Shown here piece by piece: positions 16,500 through 25,809 of a stretch of DNA of 45,179 bases. Both the position numbers and the translations under genes were made by a program. The notes beneath the pieces were generated by a model. The model worked only from the letters and a program-made list of their open reading frames with translations. It was not told the origin of the DNA and ran no database searches. Source of the DNA: HRBIN12 sp964447335 (GTDB lineage Bacteria; Actinomycetota; UBA4738; HRBIN12); contig CAYUSA010000023.1 in assembly GCA_964447335.1 (NCBI GenBank), forward strand, positions 1-45,179, written 5' to 3'. Positions within the stretch are counted from its first letter, which is position 1. The number at the start of each line of letters is the position of its first letter.

Positions 16500-17371
16500 G
16501 CGGCCTCCTCGTCCGGGACCTTCTCGGCAGCTCTGAGCTTGGCGCTGCGGGATCTGGGGTTGCGGGCGGATTCGGCCTTGCTGGGGGTGAGGGGCTTCTT
16601 GGTGAGGATCTGGAGGGTGGGCTCGGCTTGCAGGAAGCGCTTGGCGATGCGGTCTTCGAGGGAGTGGTAGCTGATGATGACGACGCGGCCACCGGGAGCG
16701 AGGATGTCCGCCGCTCGAGGCAGGGAAGCGGCGAGCTCCTCGAGCTCCCGGTTGACCGCGATGCGGAGCGCCTGGAACGTGCGCCGCGCGGGGTGGGGGC
16801 CGCCCCGCCGGGCGCCCAGGGCGCTCGCGACCACGCGAGCAAGCTCGTCGGTCGTCTCGATCGGCCGTCGTGACCGGGCGCGCACGATCGCGGCCGCGAC
16901 CCGGCGGGAGCGATGCTCCTCGCCGTACTCGAACACGATGCGGGCCAGCTCCTCCTCGGGCGCGGTGTTCACGAGGGTCATCGCGCTCTCCGAGGTGTCG
17001 TCGCCCGAACCGCCCATCCGCATGTCGAGAGGTCCCGGGCTGCGGTAGCTGAACCCACGCTCCGGGCGGTCGAGCTGCATCGAGCTCACGCCGAGGTCGT
17101 ACAGGATGCCGTCGACCCGGTTCTCCACGGGCATCTCCGAGAACCGGGCCGACACCGCGGTGAAGCGCTCGCCGAAGCGGGCGAGTCGTTCGCAGGCCAT
17201 CCGGACCGCGTCCGGGTCACGGTCGACGCCGATCAGGTGCTCGACGCCCGAGTCGAGGAGCGTCTCGGCATGACCGCCCGCGCCGAGGGTGAGGTCGAGA
17301 ACGGTTCCACGGCCCGCGAGGAACTCCATCACCTCGCGCACCATGACCGGCTCGTGCCCCGACCTCGACAT
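16496..17371 (-). CDS. rsmH: 16S rRNA (cytosine-1402-N4)-methyltransferase RsmH
   Basis: RsmH (MraW) methylates N4 of C1402 in the ribosomal P site using S-adenosylmethionine. The 291-residue protein has the typical start HEPVMVREVMEFL, the SAM-binding stretch LDLTLGAGGHA, GVDRDPDA, YDLGVSSMQLD, the methyltransferase core DMRM, and a helical insertion followed by FQALRIAVNRELE and the C-terminal motif ISYHSLEDRIAKRF. It begins at the ATG at 17371, 10 bases after the stop codon of a 38-codon reading frame, and overlaps ftsL as ATGA. Standard second gene of the dcw cluster. Confidence 0.97.
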   Translation of the reverse strand: MSRSGHEPVMVREVMEFLAGRGTVLDLTLGAGGHAETLLDSGVEHLIGVDRDPDAVRMACERLARFGERFTAVSARFSEMPVENRVDGILYDLGVSSMQLDRPERGFSYRSPGPLDMRMGGSGDDTSESAMTLVNTAPEEELARIVFEYGEEHRSRRVAAAIVRARSRRPIETTDELARVVASALGARRGGPHPARRTFQALRIAVNRELEELAASLPRAADILAPGGRVVIISYHSLEDRIAKRFLQAEPTLQILTKKPLTPSKAESARNPRSRSAKLRAAEKVPDEEAA

Positions 17372-17381
17372 ACGCGGACCG

Positions 17382-17498
17382 TCATCCGAGGACCCGCACC
17401 GCGAGCAGGCCGAGGCCGACGTAGACGGCCATCGTCGTCGCGGTGAGGATGAACAAGGACAGGCTCTGGCGAACCTCGCTCGCGAGCGGACCCCTCAT
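17382..17498 (-). CDS. Small single-helix membrane peptide, 38 residues
   Basis: Reading from an ATG at 17498 gives 38 codons. The peptide starts MRGPLASEVRQSLSLFIL and continues through a hydrophobic helix (about residues 12-36) to a C-terminal VRVLG. A strong AGGAGG lies 9 bases before the ATG and overlaps the mraZ TAG stop codon, so translation may be coupled. It fits exactly between mraZ and rsmH, 10 bases before the rsmH start, and uses the same strand. I do not recognise the family. Function is unknown; by place it could assist septum assembly, but it may also serve only to couple translation. Confidence 0.65.
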   Translation of the reverse strand: MRGPLASEVRQSLSLFILTATTMAVYVGLGLLAVRVLG

Positions 17499-17511
17499 CG
17501 ACCTCTGCCTC

Positions 17512-17943
17512 CTAGTGCGTGCCTGGCTCCAGCGTTCCGGCCTGGTACGCGCCGCCGTGGGTCTGCTCGTAGCGCTCGTGGGCGTCCTTGTCCCAGATCT
17601 CCATCCGGTCGAAGACGCCGAGCACCACGGCCTCCTTGCGGATCCCGACCTCGCTCCGAAGGCGCTGCGGGATCAGCAGCCGCCCCTGCGAGTCGAGCTC
17701 CACGGCCTCGGCTTTGCCGAAGAACATGCGCGCGTACGCACGGCCCTCAGCGTCGGAGAGGGGAAGGTTGCGGACCTCGTGGCTCCGCCCCTCCCATTCG
17801 GCCCTGGGGAAGCAGAAGAGGCACCCGTCCTGACCGAGCGTGAGGACCGCGCCACCTGCGAAGGCCTCGCGGAACTTCCCGGGCAAGCTGATGCGCCCCT
17901 TCGGGTCGAGCTGGTAGCTGTGCGTGCCGAGAAGTTCGGCCAC
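17512..17943 (-). CDS. mraZ: Transcriptional regulator MraZ
   Basis: MraZ is a ring-forming DNA-binding protein with two SpoVT/AbrB-like domains that represses the dcw promoter in the bacteria studied. Both repeats are visible: LDPKGRISLPGKFRE and LDSQGRLLIPQRLR. The 143-residue length is normal. The GTG at 17943 is chosen because GGGGAGG lies 4-5 bases upstream and the protein then begins VAELLGTHSYQLDPKGR, as in relatives; a longer frame upstream would run through the operator. It heads the dcw cluster, and four GTGG boxes overlie its promoter, which suggests autoregulation. Confidence 0.96.
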   Translation of the reverse strand: MAELLGTHSYQLDPKGRISLPGKFREAFAGGAVLTLGQDGCLFCFPRAEWEGRSHEVRNLPLSDAEGRAYARMFFGKAEAVELDSQGRLLIPQRLRSEVGIRKEAVVLGVFDRMEIWDKDAHERYEQTHGGAYQAGTLEPGTH

Positions 17944-17959
17944 GCTTCCTCCCCTTCTC

Positions 17960-18005
17960 CTCCACTGCGTGCCACGTATTCTCCACCTGCGCTCCACCAT
18001 GTCAA
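17960..18005 (-). promoter_or_regulatory. dcw promoter with MraZ-box array
   Basis: On the minus strand TTGACA (18005-18000) and GAGAAT (17983-17978) are 16 bases apart. Over and after the -10 run four direct repeats on the minus strand: GTGGAG (17997-17992), GTGGAG (17986-17981), GTGGC (17975-17971) and GTGGAG (17965-17960), spaced 11, 11 and 10 bases, one per helical turn. MraZ is known to bind arrays of short G-rich repeats one turn apart. The match here is inferred from position and spacing. Confidence 0.65.
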
Positions 18006-18145
18006 GGAGTGTCCGTCAACTGATGTCACCGTGAGATAACAGTTGTAAACAAGCGTGGCGTCGACGAGGCACGGGCGGGCAGAGACCGGCCATGCTGAGG
18101 GGCTCGATGCCGGGAGCTCAGTGCTCGGAGCTCAGCACCGGACGA
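18006..18145. other. Spacer between HNH gene and dcw promoter
   Basis: No gene is seen. The part next to the promoter (18033-18053) is AT-rich. A weak hairpin (GTGCT 18121-18125 with AGCAC 18134-18138) follows the HNH gene stop and might end its transcript, but has no T run. Confidence 0.3.
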
Positions 18146-18628
18146 TCAGGCGAGGTAGGGCTCCCACTCGGGCTCGAGGCGCCCGATGGAGAGCCGGAAC
18201 CCGTCCGAGGGCGCGAACGGATGGCGGGCGAGATGCAGGCCGGCCTCGGCGGGAGGCCGGTTCTCCTTGCGGGAGTTGCACCGGCGGCATGCGGCCACGA
18301 CGTTGTCCCAGACGTGCAGGCCGCCCTTGGACTTCGGCACCACGTGGTCGAGGTTCTCCGCGGGCGCGCCGCAGTACTGGCAGCTCCAGTCGTCACGAGC
18401 GAACACCGCTCGTCGGGTGAGCGGGGCCTGGGCCCGGAAGGGTACCTTGACGAAGTACCGCAGGCGCACGACCGAGGGCGCCTCGATCGTCGCTCGCTCG
18501 GAGTGGAAGACCAACCCGTTGGAGACGATGGTCTCGGCCTTGTCCTTGAGCACGAGGACGACCGCCCTCCGCGCAGAGACGACTGCGAGAGGCTGGTGCG
18601 ACACGTTCAGCACGAGCGCTCTTCCCAT
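18146..18628 (-). CDS. HNH endonuclease family protein
   Basis: HNH proteins are small metal-dependent nucleases found in many roles; this actinobacterial type has no settled function. The 160 residues start MGRALVLNVSHQPLAVVS. The C-terminal half holds the fold: two CxxC pairs (CQYCG and CRRCNSRKENR) frame the HNH core LDHVVPKSKGGLHVWDNVV, in which the catalytic histidine and the metal-binding asparagine and histidine are intact. The ATG at 18628 is preferred to earlier codons because the upstream frame reads through the promoter region. A TAGACT hexamer lies 14 bases upstream. The gene is a neighbour of mraZ but has its own promoter. Confidence 0.88.
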   Translation of the reverse strand: MGRALVLNVSHQPLAVVSARRAVVLVLKDKAETIVSNGLVFHSERATIEAPSVVRLRYFVKVPFRAQAPLTRRAVFARDDWSCQYCGAPAENLDHVVPKSKGGLHVWDNVVAACRRCNSRKENRPPAEAGLHLARHPFAPSDGFRLSIGRLEPEWEPYLA

Positions 18629-18963
18629 CTGGGTCGCCCGCGAGTCTAGCGCACGCGTGTTTCCTCCCGGCATTTCCGGCCGAGGGTGCTTGCACCGGGG
18701 GGATGACAGGGTTGTAATCCCGGCGAAGGCGGCGGTTACCAGCCCGAGTCGGACGCCTGTAGTAGCGAAAATGGGGCCGCGCGGGGCGTCCAGCAGCTCA
18801 TGGTTCGGGGCCGCCGCCTTCCTGTGCCCGGTCCCGCCCGAGCTCGGAACCGCCCCGCCACCCACGCCGTCGAAGCCCGATGATGCCCACCGGGAACCCG
18901 AACCCGGCCGGACACGTACACCTCAGTAAGATGACCTCTCTCGACAACGGACCGGAGGTGGGC
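18629..18963. promoter_or_regulatory. Divergent promoter region of HNH gene and moxR operon
   Basis: This 335-base gap holds no gene I can support. For the HNH gene, a -10 TAGACT lies on the minus strand at 18648-18643. For moxR, TAAGAT at 18927-18932 is a candidate -10, followed by GGAGG at 18954-18958 and the GTG start at 18964. A weaker pair, TTACCA and TGTAGT 16 bases apart, lies further upstream near 18735-18765. Neither main -10 has a convincing -35. Confidence 0.45.
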
Positions 18964-19938
<975 letters not shown>

Positions 19939-19939
19939 C

Positions 19940-21169
19940 GTGCCTTCCGGGCGCGGCGTGCTCGTGTTCGCCGCCGGGCTCGGACTCTGGCTCGCGGCTC
20001 GCGTCACCGGCTCGCCCACGATCCACATGATCGCGGTCGGGCTCGTGGTCCTGCCGTTCGCGGCGGCACTGCTGGCGCGCTGGAGCCGCCTTCGGCTGCG
20101 GGTGCGTCGCCGGCTCTCGGACACGCGCGTGCGGCCCGGACAGCGGGTCACGGTCGACCTCGAGGTCGAGAACCAGTCCGCCGCCCCGACGTCCTTCCTC
20201 CTGCTCGAGGACGAGGTGCCCTCGGCGCTCGGGCGCTCGGCGCGGCTCGTGATCGCCGGGATCCGCGGGCGGACCAAGCAGCACGTCTCGTATACGCTCG
20301 CGCCGCAGCGGCGAGGACGGTACACGCTCGGACCGCTCGCGATCGACCTGTCGGACCCGTTCGTCCTCACGAAGGTTCGGATCGAGCTCGACGAGCGCGA
20401 GGAGCTCGTCGTCACGCCCGAGGTCGAGGACCTCGTCGGTGGACCGAACTCGCCGTTCGGGATGACGAGCGGGCTCGCGATGGCGCGGAACCTGTTCCGC
20501 ACGGGCGACGAGTTCTACACGATGCGGCCCTACGTGACCGGCGACGATCTTCGCCGGATCCACTGGCCGAGCGTCGCGCGGACCGGCGAGCTCATGATCC
20601 GCCAGGACGAGTCCACCCGCCGCTCGACGGCGGTGCTGTTCCTGGACACGCGCGAATCCGCCGTCGGACAGGTCCATACGCCGTCGTTCGAGAAGGCCGT
20701 CTCCGCGGCGGCCTCGGTCGGCATGCTGCTCGTCCGCTACGGCTTCACGCTGAAGCTCGCCACTAGTCAGCTCCCGCCCCAGCACGTGGGCGAGGAGCAG
20801 CTGCTCGACGCCCTCGCCAGCGCCACGCACCACACCGCGCGAGCGCTCTCGGGCGGTCTCGGCCGACTGAGGATCGCCGCGGCGGCCGATGCGACGCTCG
20901 TGCTCGTCACGGCGCCCCCGCCGCCGGCCGAGCTCGCCTCGCTCGTCCAGGCCGGCGCCGTCTTCGGTCCGAAGGTGGCCGTCCTGGTGTACCCGACCGA
21001 TCCGGACACCCTGCCGCCCGACCGCCGGGAACAACTCGAGGGCCGGGCCACGCAGGCCCAGCGCTCGTTCTCCCGATCCGGGTGGGAGGTCGTCCTGGTG
21101 ACCCCGACCGGAAGGCTGGCCGACGCATGGCACGCGCCGAAGACCCAACCGCTCGCGTACAGCGGCTAA
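19940..21169 (+). CDS. DUF58 domain protein
   Basis: The 409-residue protein begins with two membrane helices (about residues 6-20 and 27-46), then a beta-rich domain (RVRPGQRVTVDLEVENQ), then the conserved DUF58 motif RPYVTGDDLRRIHWPSVARTG, which is the hallmark of this family. The C-terminal part resembles a von Willebrand A-like fold (TAVLFLDTRES). Members are encoded with MoxR ATPases and are thought to be their partners in envelope functions; the molecular role is unknown. It starts at a GTG one base after the moxR stop codon. Its 3' end overlaps the transglutaminase gene by 43 bases, so the three genes form one operon. Confidence 0.92.
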   Translation: MPSGRGVLVFAAGLGLWLAARVTGSPTIHMIAVGLVVLPFAAALLARWSRLRLRVRRRLSDTRVRPGQRVTVDLEVENQSAAPTSFLLLEDEVPSALGRSARLVIAGIRGRTKQHVSYTLAPQRRGRYTLGPLAIDLSDPFVLTKVRIELDEREELVVTPEVEDLVGGPNSPFGMTSGLAMARNLFRTGDEFYTMRPYVTGDDLRRIHWPSVARTGELMIRQDESTRRSTAVLFLDTRESAVGQVHTPSFEKAVSAAASVGMLLVRYGFTLKLATSQLPPQHVGEEQLLDALASATHHTARALSGGLGRLRIAAAADATLVLVTAPPPPAELASLVQAGAVFGPKVAVLVYPTDPDTLPPDRREQLEGRATQAQRSFSRSGWEVVLVTPTGRLADAWHAPKTQPLAYSG

Positions 21170-23403
21170 TCCCGCTCGCGACGGTCGGCGCGCTCGCGTT
21201 CGCGACCGCGCTGGCCTTCGGGCGCGTGTTCGTCGGCCGAGCGCCGACCCTCCGGCTCATGGCCGCAGCCCTCATGGCTGTGGCGATCGCCTGGGCGACC
21301 GGCCGGCGAGGCCTGTTCGTGGCGACGCTCGCGAGCGCGGTCGGCCTCGCGTTCGCCCTCGCGTGGCTCGTGTTCCCACAGACGGCCTGGTACGGCCTGC
21401 CGAGCCTGCGGACGCTCCGCGCGATCGGCCGGTCCCTCGAGTACGTGGGCCAGCAGACCCGCACGCAGATCTCGCCGACGCCGGCGCTGCCGCCCCTCCT
21501 GCTCGCCGCCGTGACGGCGGTGTGGGCGTCGGCCTCGTCCTCGTACACGCTCGCCGTCCGCGCAGGCAGCCCGCTCCTCGCCGTGACGCCGCCCATCGCC
21601 CTCGTCGGGTTCGCCGATATCGTGCTCGAGGACGGGGTGCGGCCCGTTTACGCGGTCGCCTTCCTCGTCGCGGCGCTCGCGGTCGTGTTCTCCGACGGCC
21701 TGCGGCGGATCCGGCAGTGGGGGCCCGTCTGGGCGGGGCCCTACCGGGACCGATCGGTTCGCTCGGCGACGGGCCGCGGCGTCCGTCGCGTGGGCCTCGC
21801 CGCGGTCGCGGCCGCCGTGCTCGTCCCCGGCCTGCTACCGGGGTTCCGCTCCGCGCCGCTCGTGGACTTCAGCGCGCCCGGAGGCGACGCGGTCCGCATC
21901 GACCCCTTCGTCTCGATCCACGCGTCCTTGAACCGCGACACGCCGGTCGACGTGCTCCGCGTCACGGCCGAGGGCGGGGCGTACTGGCGCCTCGTGGCGC
22001 TCGACGGATTCAACGGGTCCTCGTGGTCGATGTCCGACCCGAGCCTCGAAGGCGCGCCAGCCTTCGACTCGCCGGCTCGTCTCCCGATCTCCTACCCGCC
22101 GGGCGCGCAGGAGATCGAGCAGCGCTTCGAGGTCCTGAACGACCTCGGCGACCGCTGGGTCCCGATGGCCTACCCGGCCGAGTTGCTCACCCTGCCCACG
22201 GATGGCGTCCGCTACGACGAGGGTGCGGGCGTGGCGCAGGCGCCCGATCCTCTCGAGGCCGGCGAGGAGTACACCGTGCGCTCGCGACGCGTGCAGCCCA
22301 CGCCCGAGCAACTCGATGCCGTGATCTTCGGCGCGCCGGCGCAGTACGGCCAGTACACGTTCCTGCCGGGCGACGTCCCTCCGGAGGTCGGGGACCTCGC
22401 GCTCGAGTGGGCCGGCGAGGCGCCGACCCCGTATCGGCAGGTGCTCGCCATCGTCGAGCACCTTCGCGATCCCTCGTTCACCTACTCGCAGGACGTGCGG
22501 CCCGAGGCCGACGCACGGGCGCTCGTGGAGTTCCTCACGGTGACGAAGACGGGGTTCTGCCAGCAGTTCTCGACCGCGATGGCGGTCCTCGTGCGTGAGC
22601 TCGGATACCCGGCGCGGGTGGCCGTCGGCTACCGCCAGGGCTCGGCCGACGGCGACACGTTCACGGTGAGCACGGACGACGCACACAGCTGGGTCGAAGT
22701 GCTGTTCCCCGGCTACGGCTGGCTCCCCTTCGAGCCCACCCCCGGGCGCTCGCTCCCGGCGGCCGAGCCCGGTACCTACCTGAACCCGACCGTGCCAGGG
22801 CAGCAGGATGGCACGGATGGCGGCGGGAACGGTGCCCAGACGGGCCTCGACGGTGGTACGAGCGGCCTGCCGCCGAAGATTCAGGCCATGGAGCTCCTGA
22901 ACGGACCGAGGCGGGGCGGCGCGCTCCGGCTCGACGAGCTCACGCCCTCGCCGGCGCCTGCGGTGGACGAGTCGGGGTACTCGATCCCCTACAAGCTCCT
23001 GCTCACCGTCCTGCTCGCCCTCCTCGCGCTCCTGGCCGTCGTCGTCCCGCTCGCGAAGTGGGCGTGGCGCGGGCGCATGCTCCACCGCCGGCGCGAGCCG
23101 AGGCAGGTCGTCCTCACCGCCTACCGGGTGTTCGACGGCGAGGCCGCGGACCTCGGGCTCGGCCGCATGGAAGGCGAGACGCTCCTCGAGCACCGTGACC
23201 GGCTCCAGGGCCGGGTGGCGTTCTCGGACGGGCACCTCGCGACGCTCACGATCGCCACGATGCGCGCGGCCTACGCGGCGGAGCCGATGGGGCGCGAGGA
23301 GGCGGTCGGGGCGGCGGCGGCGGCTCGCACGGCGATCCGGGACATGCGCCGCAGCGCCGGGATCGTGCGCAGGGTGACGGGCATCTACCGCCCGGGGCTC
23401 TAG
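21127..23403 (+). CDS. Membrane transglutaminase-like protein (TgpA type)
   Basis: The 758 residues start with about seven membrane helices (roughly 13-235). A large extracytoplasmic region follows, with the transglutaminase core, then a glycine-rich linker, one more helix (about 625-650) and a cytoplasmic DUF4129-like tail. The catalytic cysteine is C478 in KTGFCQQFSTAMA and the histidine is H520 in DDAHSWVEV. The third position reads PFEPTPG, with glutamate for the commoner aspartate, a variant seen often in this group. The ATG at 21127 is chosen because the protein then begins just before the first helix. The MoxR-DUF58-TgpA operon is common in Actinomycetota; its substrate is unknown. Confidence 0.92.
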   Translation: MARAEDPTARVQRLIPLATVGALAFATALAFGRVFVGRAPTLRLMAAALMAVAIAWATGRRGLFVATLASAVGLAFALAWLVFPQTAWYGLPSLRTLRAIGRSLEYVGQQTRTQISPTPALPPLLLAAVTAVWASASSSYTLAVRAGSPLLAVTPPIALVGFADIVLEDGVRPVYAVAFLVAALAVVFSDGLRRIRQWGPVWAGPYRDRSVRSATGRGVRRVGLAAVAAAVLVPGLLPGFRSAPLVDFSAPGGDAVRIDPFVSIHASLNRDTPVDVLRVTAEGGAYWRLVALDGFNGSSWSMSDPSLEGAPAFDSPARLPISYPPGAQEIEQRFEVLNDLGDRWVPMAYPAELLTLPTDGVRYDEGAGVAQAPDPLEAGEEYTVRSRRVQPTPEQLDAVIFGAPAQYGQYTFLPGDVPPEVGDLALEWAGEAPTPYRQVLAIVEHLRDPSFTYSQDVRPEADARALVEFLTVTKTGFCQQFSTAMAVLVRELGYPARVAVGYRQGSADGDTFTVSTDDAHSWVEVLFPGYGWLPFEPTPGRSLPAAEPGTYLNPTVPGQQDGTDGGGNGAQTGLDGGTSGLPPKIQAMELLNGPRRGGALRLDELTPSPAPAVDESGYSIPYKLLLTVLLALLALLAVVVPLAKWAWRGRMLHRRREPRQVVLTAYRVFDGEAADLGLGRMEGETLLEHRDRLQGRVAFSDGHLATLTIATMRAAYAAEPMGREEAVGAAAAARTAIRDMRRSAGIVRRVTGIYRPGL

Positions 23404-23414
23404 GGCCCCCTGGC

Positions 23415-23954
23415 TCAGGTGCCGGTCTGGGCGTGCGCAGCGGCCTCGCGGAGACCCCGGACGAACCGGTCCCGGTCGTCGCGGAACTGGCCGACCTTCG
23501 AGTCCACCCCGGTCGCGATCTCGTCGATGGCCACGAAGAACGCCAGCTGACCCTCGCGCAGGGCGTCGAGGACCTCCCCATCGCGCCGGCAGATCTTGAA
23601 GATGCTCTGCCCGTCGGTCACGAGCCGGACCTCGGAGAGGTGCCGGTCCAGAGCGGCCCGGCGGTTGAGGTAGTTCCACGCACGACGGACGCGCTGGAGC
23701 GACATCCCGCCGTCGAGGAGCGACTTCACGACCTTCAGGGCGACGAGGTCACGGAACGAGTACAAGCGGGCGACCCCGGGACGCCCTCGGGTGCTCTGCA
23801 CCGACGGTTCCACGAGGCCGATCTGATCCCAGTACCGGAGCTGCCGCGGCGTGCAGCCCGTGAACTTCGTTGCTTGATGAGCGGTGAACCCTTCCATAGG
23901 AACGCGCGCCCTCCGACGACTCGTTGCCAACTTCAACTCTTCGCGGTCCGTCAT
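23415..23954 (-). CDS. MerR family transcriptional regulator
   Basis: The N-terminal winged helix-turn-helix (about residues 22-90) reads FTAHQATKFTGCTPRQLRYW, followed by the wing with YSFRDLVALKVVKSLL. A helical region follows (RVRRAWNYL), and the C-terminal part has no cysteines for metal sensing and no drug-binding domain I recognise. The 179-residue length is longer than a minimal BldC-like protein. The ATG at 23954 could be replaced by an ATG at 23897, where the conserved part begins. It converges on the transglutaminase gene with 11 bases between stop codons. Target genes are unknown. Confidence 0.85.
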   Translation of the reverse strand: MTDREELKLATSRRRARVPMEGFTAHQATKFTGCTPRQLRYWDQIGLVEPSVQSTRGRPGVARLYSFRDLVALKVVKSLLDGGMSLQRVRRAWNYLNRRAALDRHLSEVRLVTDGQSIFKICRRDGEVLDALREGQLAFFVAIDEIATGVDSKVGQFRDDRDRFVRGLREAAAHAQTGT

Positions 23955-24111
23955 CGGGTCGAGGGAAGGCTCGACTTGCAGCTGACGGTCACGCCCCTGG
24001 GGAAGGTGACGTTGTTGTACTGCGCGCGCGGCGCACGTGGCAAGTGCGCTGGTAGCTTCACGCCGCCATGGAGCCGTTCGCGGTGCGGATGGACGACATG
24101 CGGCCGCAGAT
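23955..24111. other. Spacer upstream of the MerR gene
   Basis: This 157-base stretch should hold the MerR promoter and the end of the DUF3040 transcript. I see no clear -10 and -35 pair and no strong hairpin. Confidence 0.3.
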
Positions 24112-24480
24112 TCATTCGTCGGGCTGCTGTGGTCCCTGGAAACGGCCGGACATCCGAGCGAGGAACCCGGCGATCGAGAACCGCCCGGATTGTTGCATCG
24201 CGCGCACCTGATCCTTCGTGAGTTGCTTCAGGTACCGGTAGATCAGGAGCGCGGCGGCGAGCATCACGCCGAAGCCGATCGCCGCGATCCACAGCGAGAC
24301 CGGGAACAGCATGAGCATCAGGAATCCCACGACGAACGAGAGGAAGGCGAGGCGGATGCGCCGTGCGAGGTGCGAAGAGAGCGAAGCGCGACTCACCGTC
24401 TCGACGAGACGGGGGTCTTCCTCGGCCAGTCGCTCCTCGATCTCGTCGAGGATGCGCTGTTCGTCGGGCGAAAGGGGCAT
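24112..24480 (-). CDS. DUF3040 family membrane protein
   Basis: DUF3040 proteins are small, actinobacteria-specific membrane proteins of unknown function, often near dcw or MerR genes. The typical opening MPLSPDEQRILDEIEERLAEEDP is intact, then two close membrane helices (about residues 43-78), and a cytoplasmic tail. I start at the ATG at 24480 because this opening is the family start and AGGAG lies 4 bases upstream. A GTG at 24519 would add 13 residues and would sit at the predicted transcription start. The length of 122 residues is normal. Confidence 0.88.
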   Translation of the reverse strand: MPLSPDEQRILDEIEERLAEEDPRLVETVSRASLSSHLARRIRLAFLSFVVGFLMLMLFPVSLWIAAIGFGVMLAAALLIYRYLKQLTKDQVRAMQQSGRFSIAGFLARMSGRFQGPQQPDE

Positions 24481-24522
24481 CCGGCTCCTGTCGGTCGGGA
24501 CGGTTCGTTCTTGCGCCACCCC

Positions 24523-24552
24523 ATTATAGGAACGACACCCCCTCGAACTGAA
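24523..24552 (-). promoter_or_regulatory. Promoter of the DUF3040 gene
   Basis: A perfect TATAAT lies on the minus strand at 24528-24523, with TTCAGT (24552-24547) 18 bases upstream. The predicted start leaves a leader of about 35 bases holding AGGAG before the ATG at 24480. It lies just after the dinB stop codon. Confidence 0.6.
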
Positions 24553-24561
24553 GGGTCATCC

Positions 24562-25809
24562 CTACGCGTCACGCGGCCGGGAGGGGCGTCGCGAGCTCCG
24601 CCGGCCCAGGAGCGCGGCCGGCATGGCGGCGCCCCGGCCGAACCGGCGCTCGATGCGGTCGACCGCACGCTCGACATCGCCCCAGCGCTCACCGCGCAGG
24701 AACGCGAGCTGCTCCTGCCCGGCCGGAGCGAGCCCGGTCGCCGCGACCCCCAGGAGCCGCACCCGCCTCCGGGCGCCCGGGAGGCCCCGGTAGAGCTCGG
24801 CGACGACCTCGTACAGGTCCGCGGCGACGTCGGTCGGCGCGGGGAGCGTGCGCGAGCGCGTGAGGGTCGTGAAGGTGGCGAGCCGGACCTTCAGGGTGAC
24901 CGTACGGGCGCGATAGCCATCCTCACGCAGGCGCGAGGCGACCCGGTGCGTGAGCGCCAGGGCCTCGCGGAGCAGGTCCTCCTCGGCGTCGAGATCGGCA
25001 TCGAAGGTCTCCTCGTGGCTCACGGACTTCGGGGCCTCGTACGCGACGACGGGCCGCTCGTCGCGGCCGATCGCGAGGTCGTGCAGGTCACGAGCGTGCT
25101 GCTCGCCGAGCAGGCGCCCGAGCACGGCCGGCGGGGTCCGGGACAGGTCGCCGACGGTCTTCACGCCGAGGCGGGACAGGGTGTCGGCGGTCTTCTCCCC
25201 CACCCCCCAGAGCGCCCGCACGGGGAGCGGCTCGAGGAACGCCGCCACGTCGTCTGCCCGCACGACCACGAGGCCGTCGGGCTTCGCCTGCTTCGAGGCG
25301 AGCTTGGCGATGAGCTTGCTCGGACCGACGCCGACCGAGCACCGCACGCCGACCTCCGCGAGGACCTCGCGACGGATCTTCTCGGCGATCCCCGCGGGCT
25401 CTCCGAAGAGCAGGAGCGCGCCGGCGACGTCGAGGAAGGCCTCGTCGAGCGAGATGGGCTCGACGAGGGGCGTGACCGCGAGCAGGACCTCACGGAACCG
25501 GTTCGAGTGCGCCTTGTAGGACTCGAAGTCCGGGGGCACGAAGACGGCCTCGGGGCACAGGCGCTTCGCGCGGACGGCCGGCATCGCGCTGCGGATCCCG
25601 AACGCCCGGGCCTCGTAGGAGGCCGACATCACGACCCCGCGCGAACCGGCGCCGCCCACGACGACCGGCTTGCCGGCGAGCGAGGGGGCCTTCAGGACCT
25701 CGACCGAGGCGTAGAACGCGTCGAGGTCGACGTGCAGGAAGGGCTCGGCCGGACGGAGATGCGTCACCGCCGCCGAGCGTACCCCCGCACGTGCGCCGGC
25801 CGCGGTCAC
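24562..25809 (-). CDS. dinB: DNA polymerase IV (DinB family, Y-family translesion polymerase)
   Basis: DinB copies damaged templates with low fidelity. The three acidic residues for metal binding are present: D28 in HVDLDAFYASVE, and D122 and E123 in SLDEAFLD. Helix-hairpin-helix parts follow (LWGVGEKTADTLSRLGVKTVGDL), then the little-finger domain (KSVSHEETF to RLLGVAATGL). A possible clamp-binding stretch is GQEQLAFL near the C-terminus. This differs from ImuB, which lacks the catalytic residues. I start at the GTG at 25809, giving a GTGA overlap with dnaE2 and 415 residues; a GTG at 25767 is possible. It is the last gene of an operon behind a LexA box. Confidence 0.93.
   Translation of the reverse strand: MTAAGARAGVRSAAVTHLRPAEPFLHVDLDAFYASVEVLKAPSLAGKPVVVGGAGSRGVVMSASYEARAFGIRSAMPAVRAKRLCPEAVFVPPDFESYKAHSNRFREVLLAVTPLVEPISLDEAFLDVAGALLLFGEPAGIAEKIRREVLAEVGVRCSVGVGPSKLIAKLASKQAKPDGLVVVRADDVAAFLEPLPVRALWGVGEKTADTLSRLGVKTVGDLSRTPPAVLGRLLGEQHARDLHDLAIGRDERPVVAYEAPKSVSHEETFDADLDAEEDLLREALALTHRVASRLREDGYRARTVTLKVRLATFTTLTRSRTLPAPTDVAADLYEVVAELYRGLPGARRRVRLLGVAATGLAPAGQEQLAFLRGERWGDVERAVDRIERRFGRGAAMPAALLGRRSSRRPSRPRDA

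Noticed and set aside
18112..18138. Strong terminator after the HNH gene
   Set aside because: The stem is only 5 base pairs with an 8-base loop and no T run, so I mention it only as weak.
18629..18865. Longer HNH protein starting near 18865
   Set aside because: The extra segment is low in motifs, crosses a likely promoter, and the family normally begins with the MGRALVLN-type strand.
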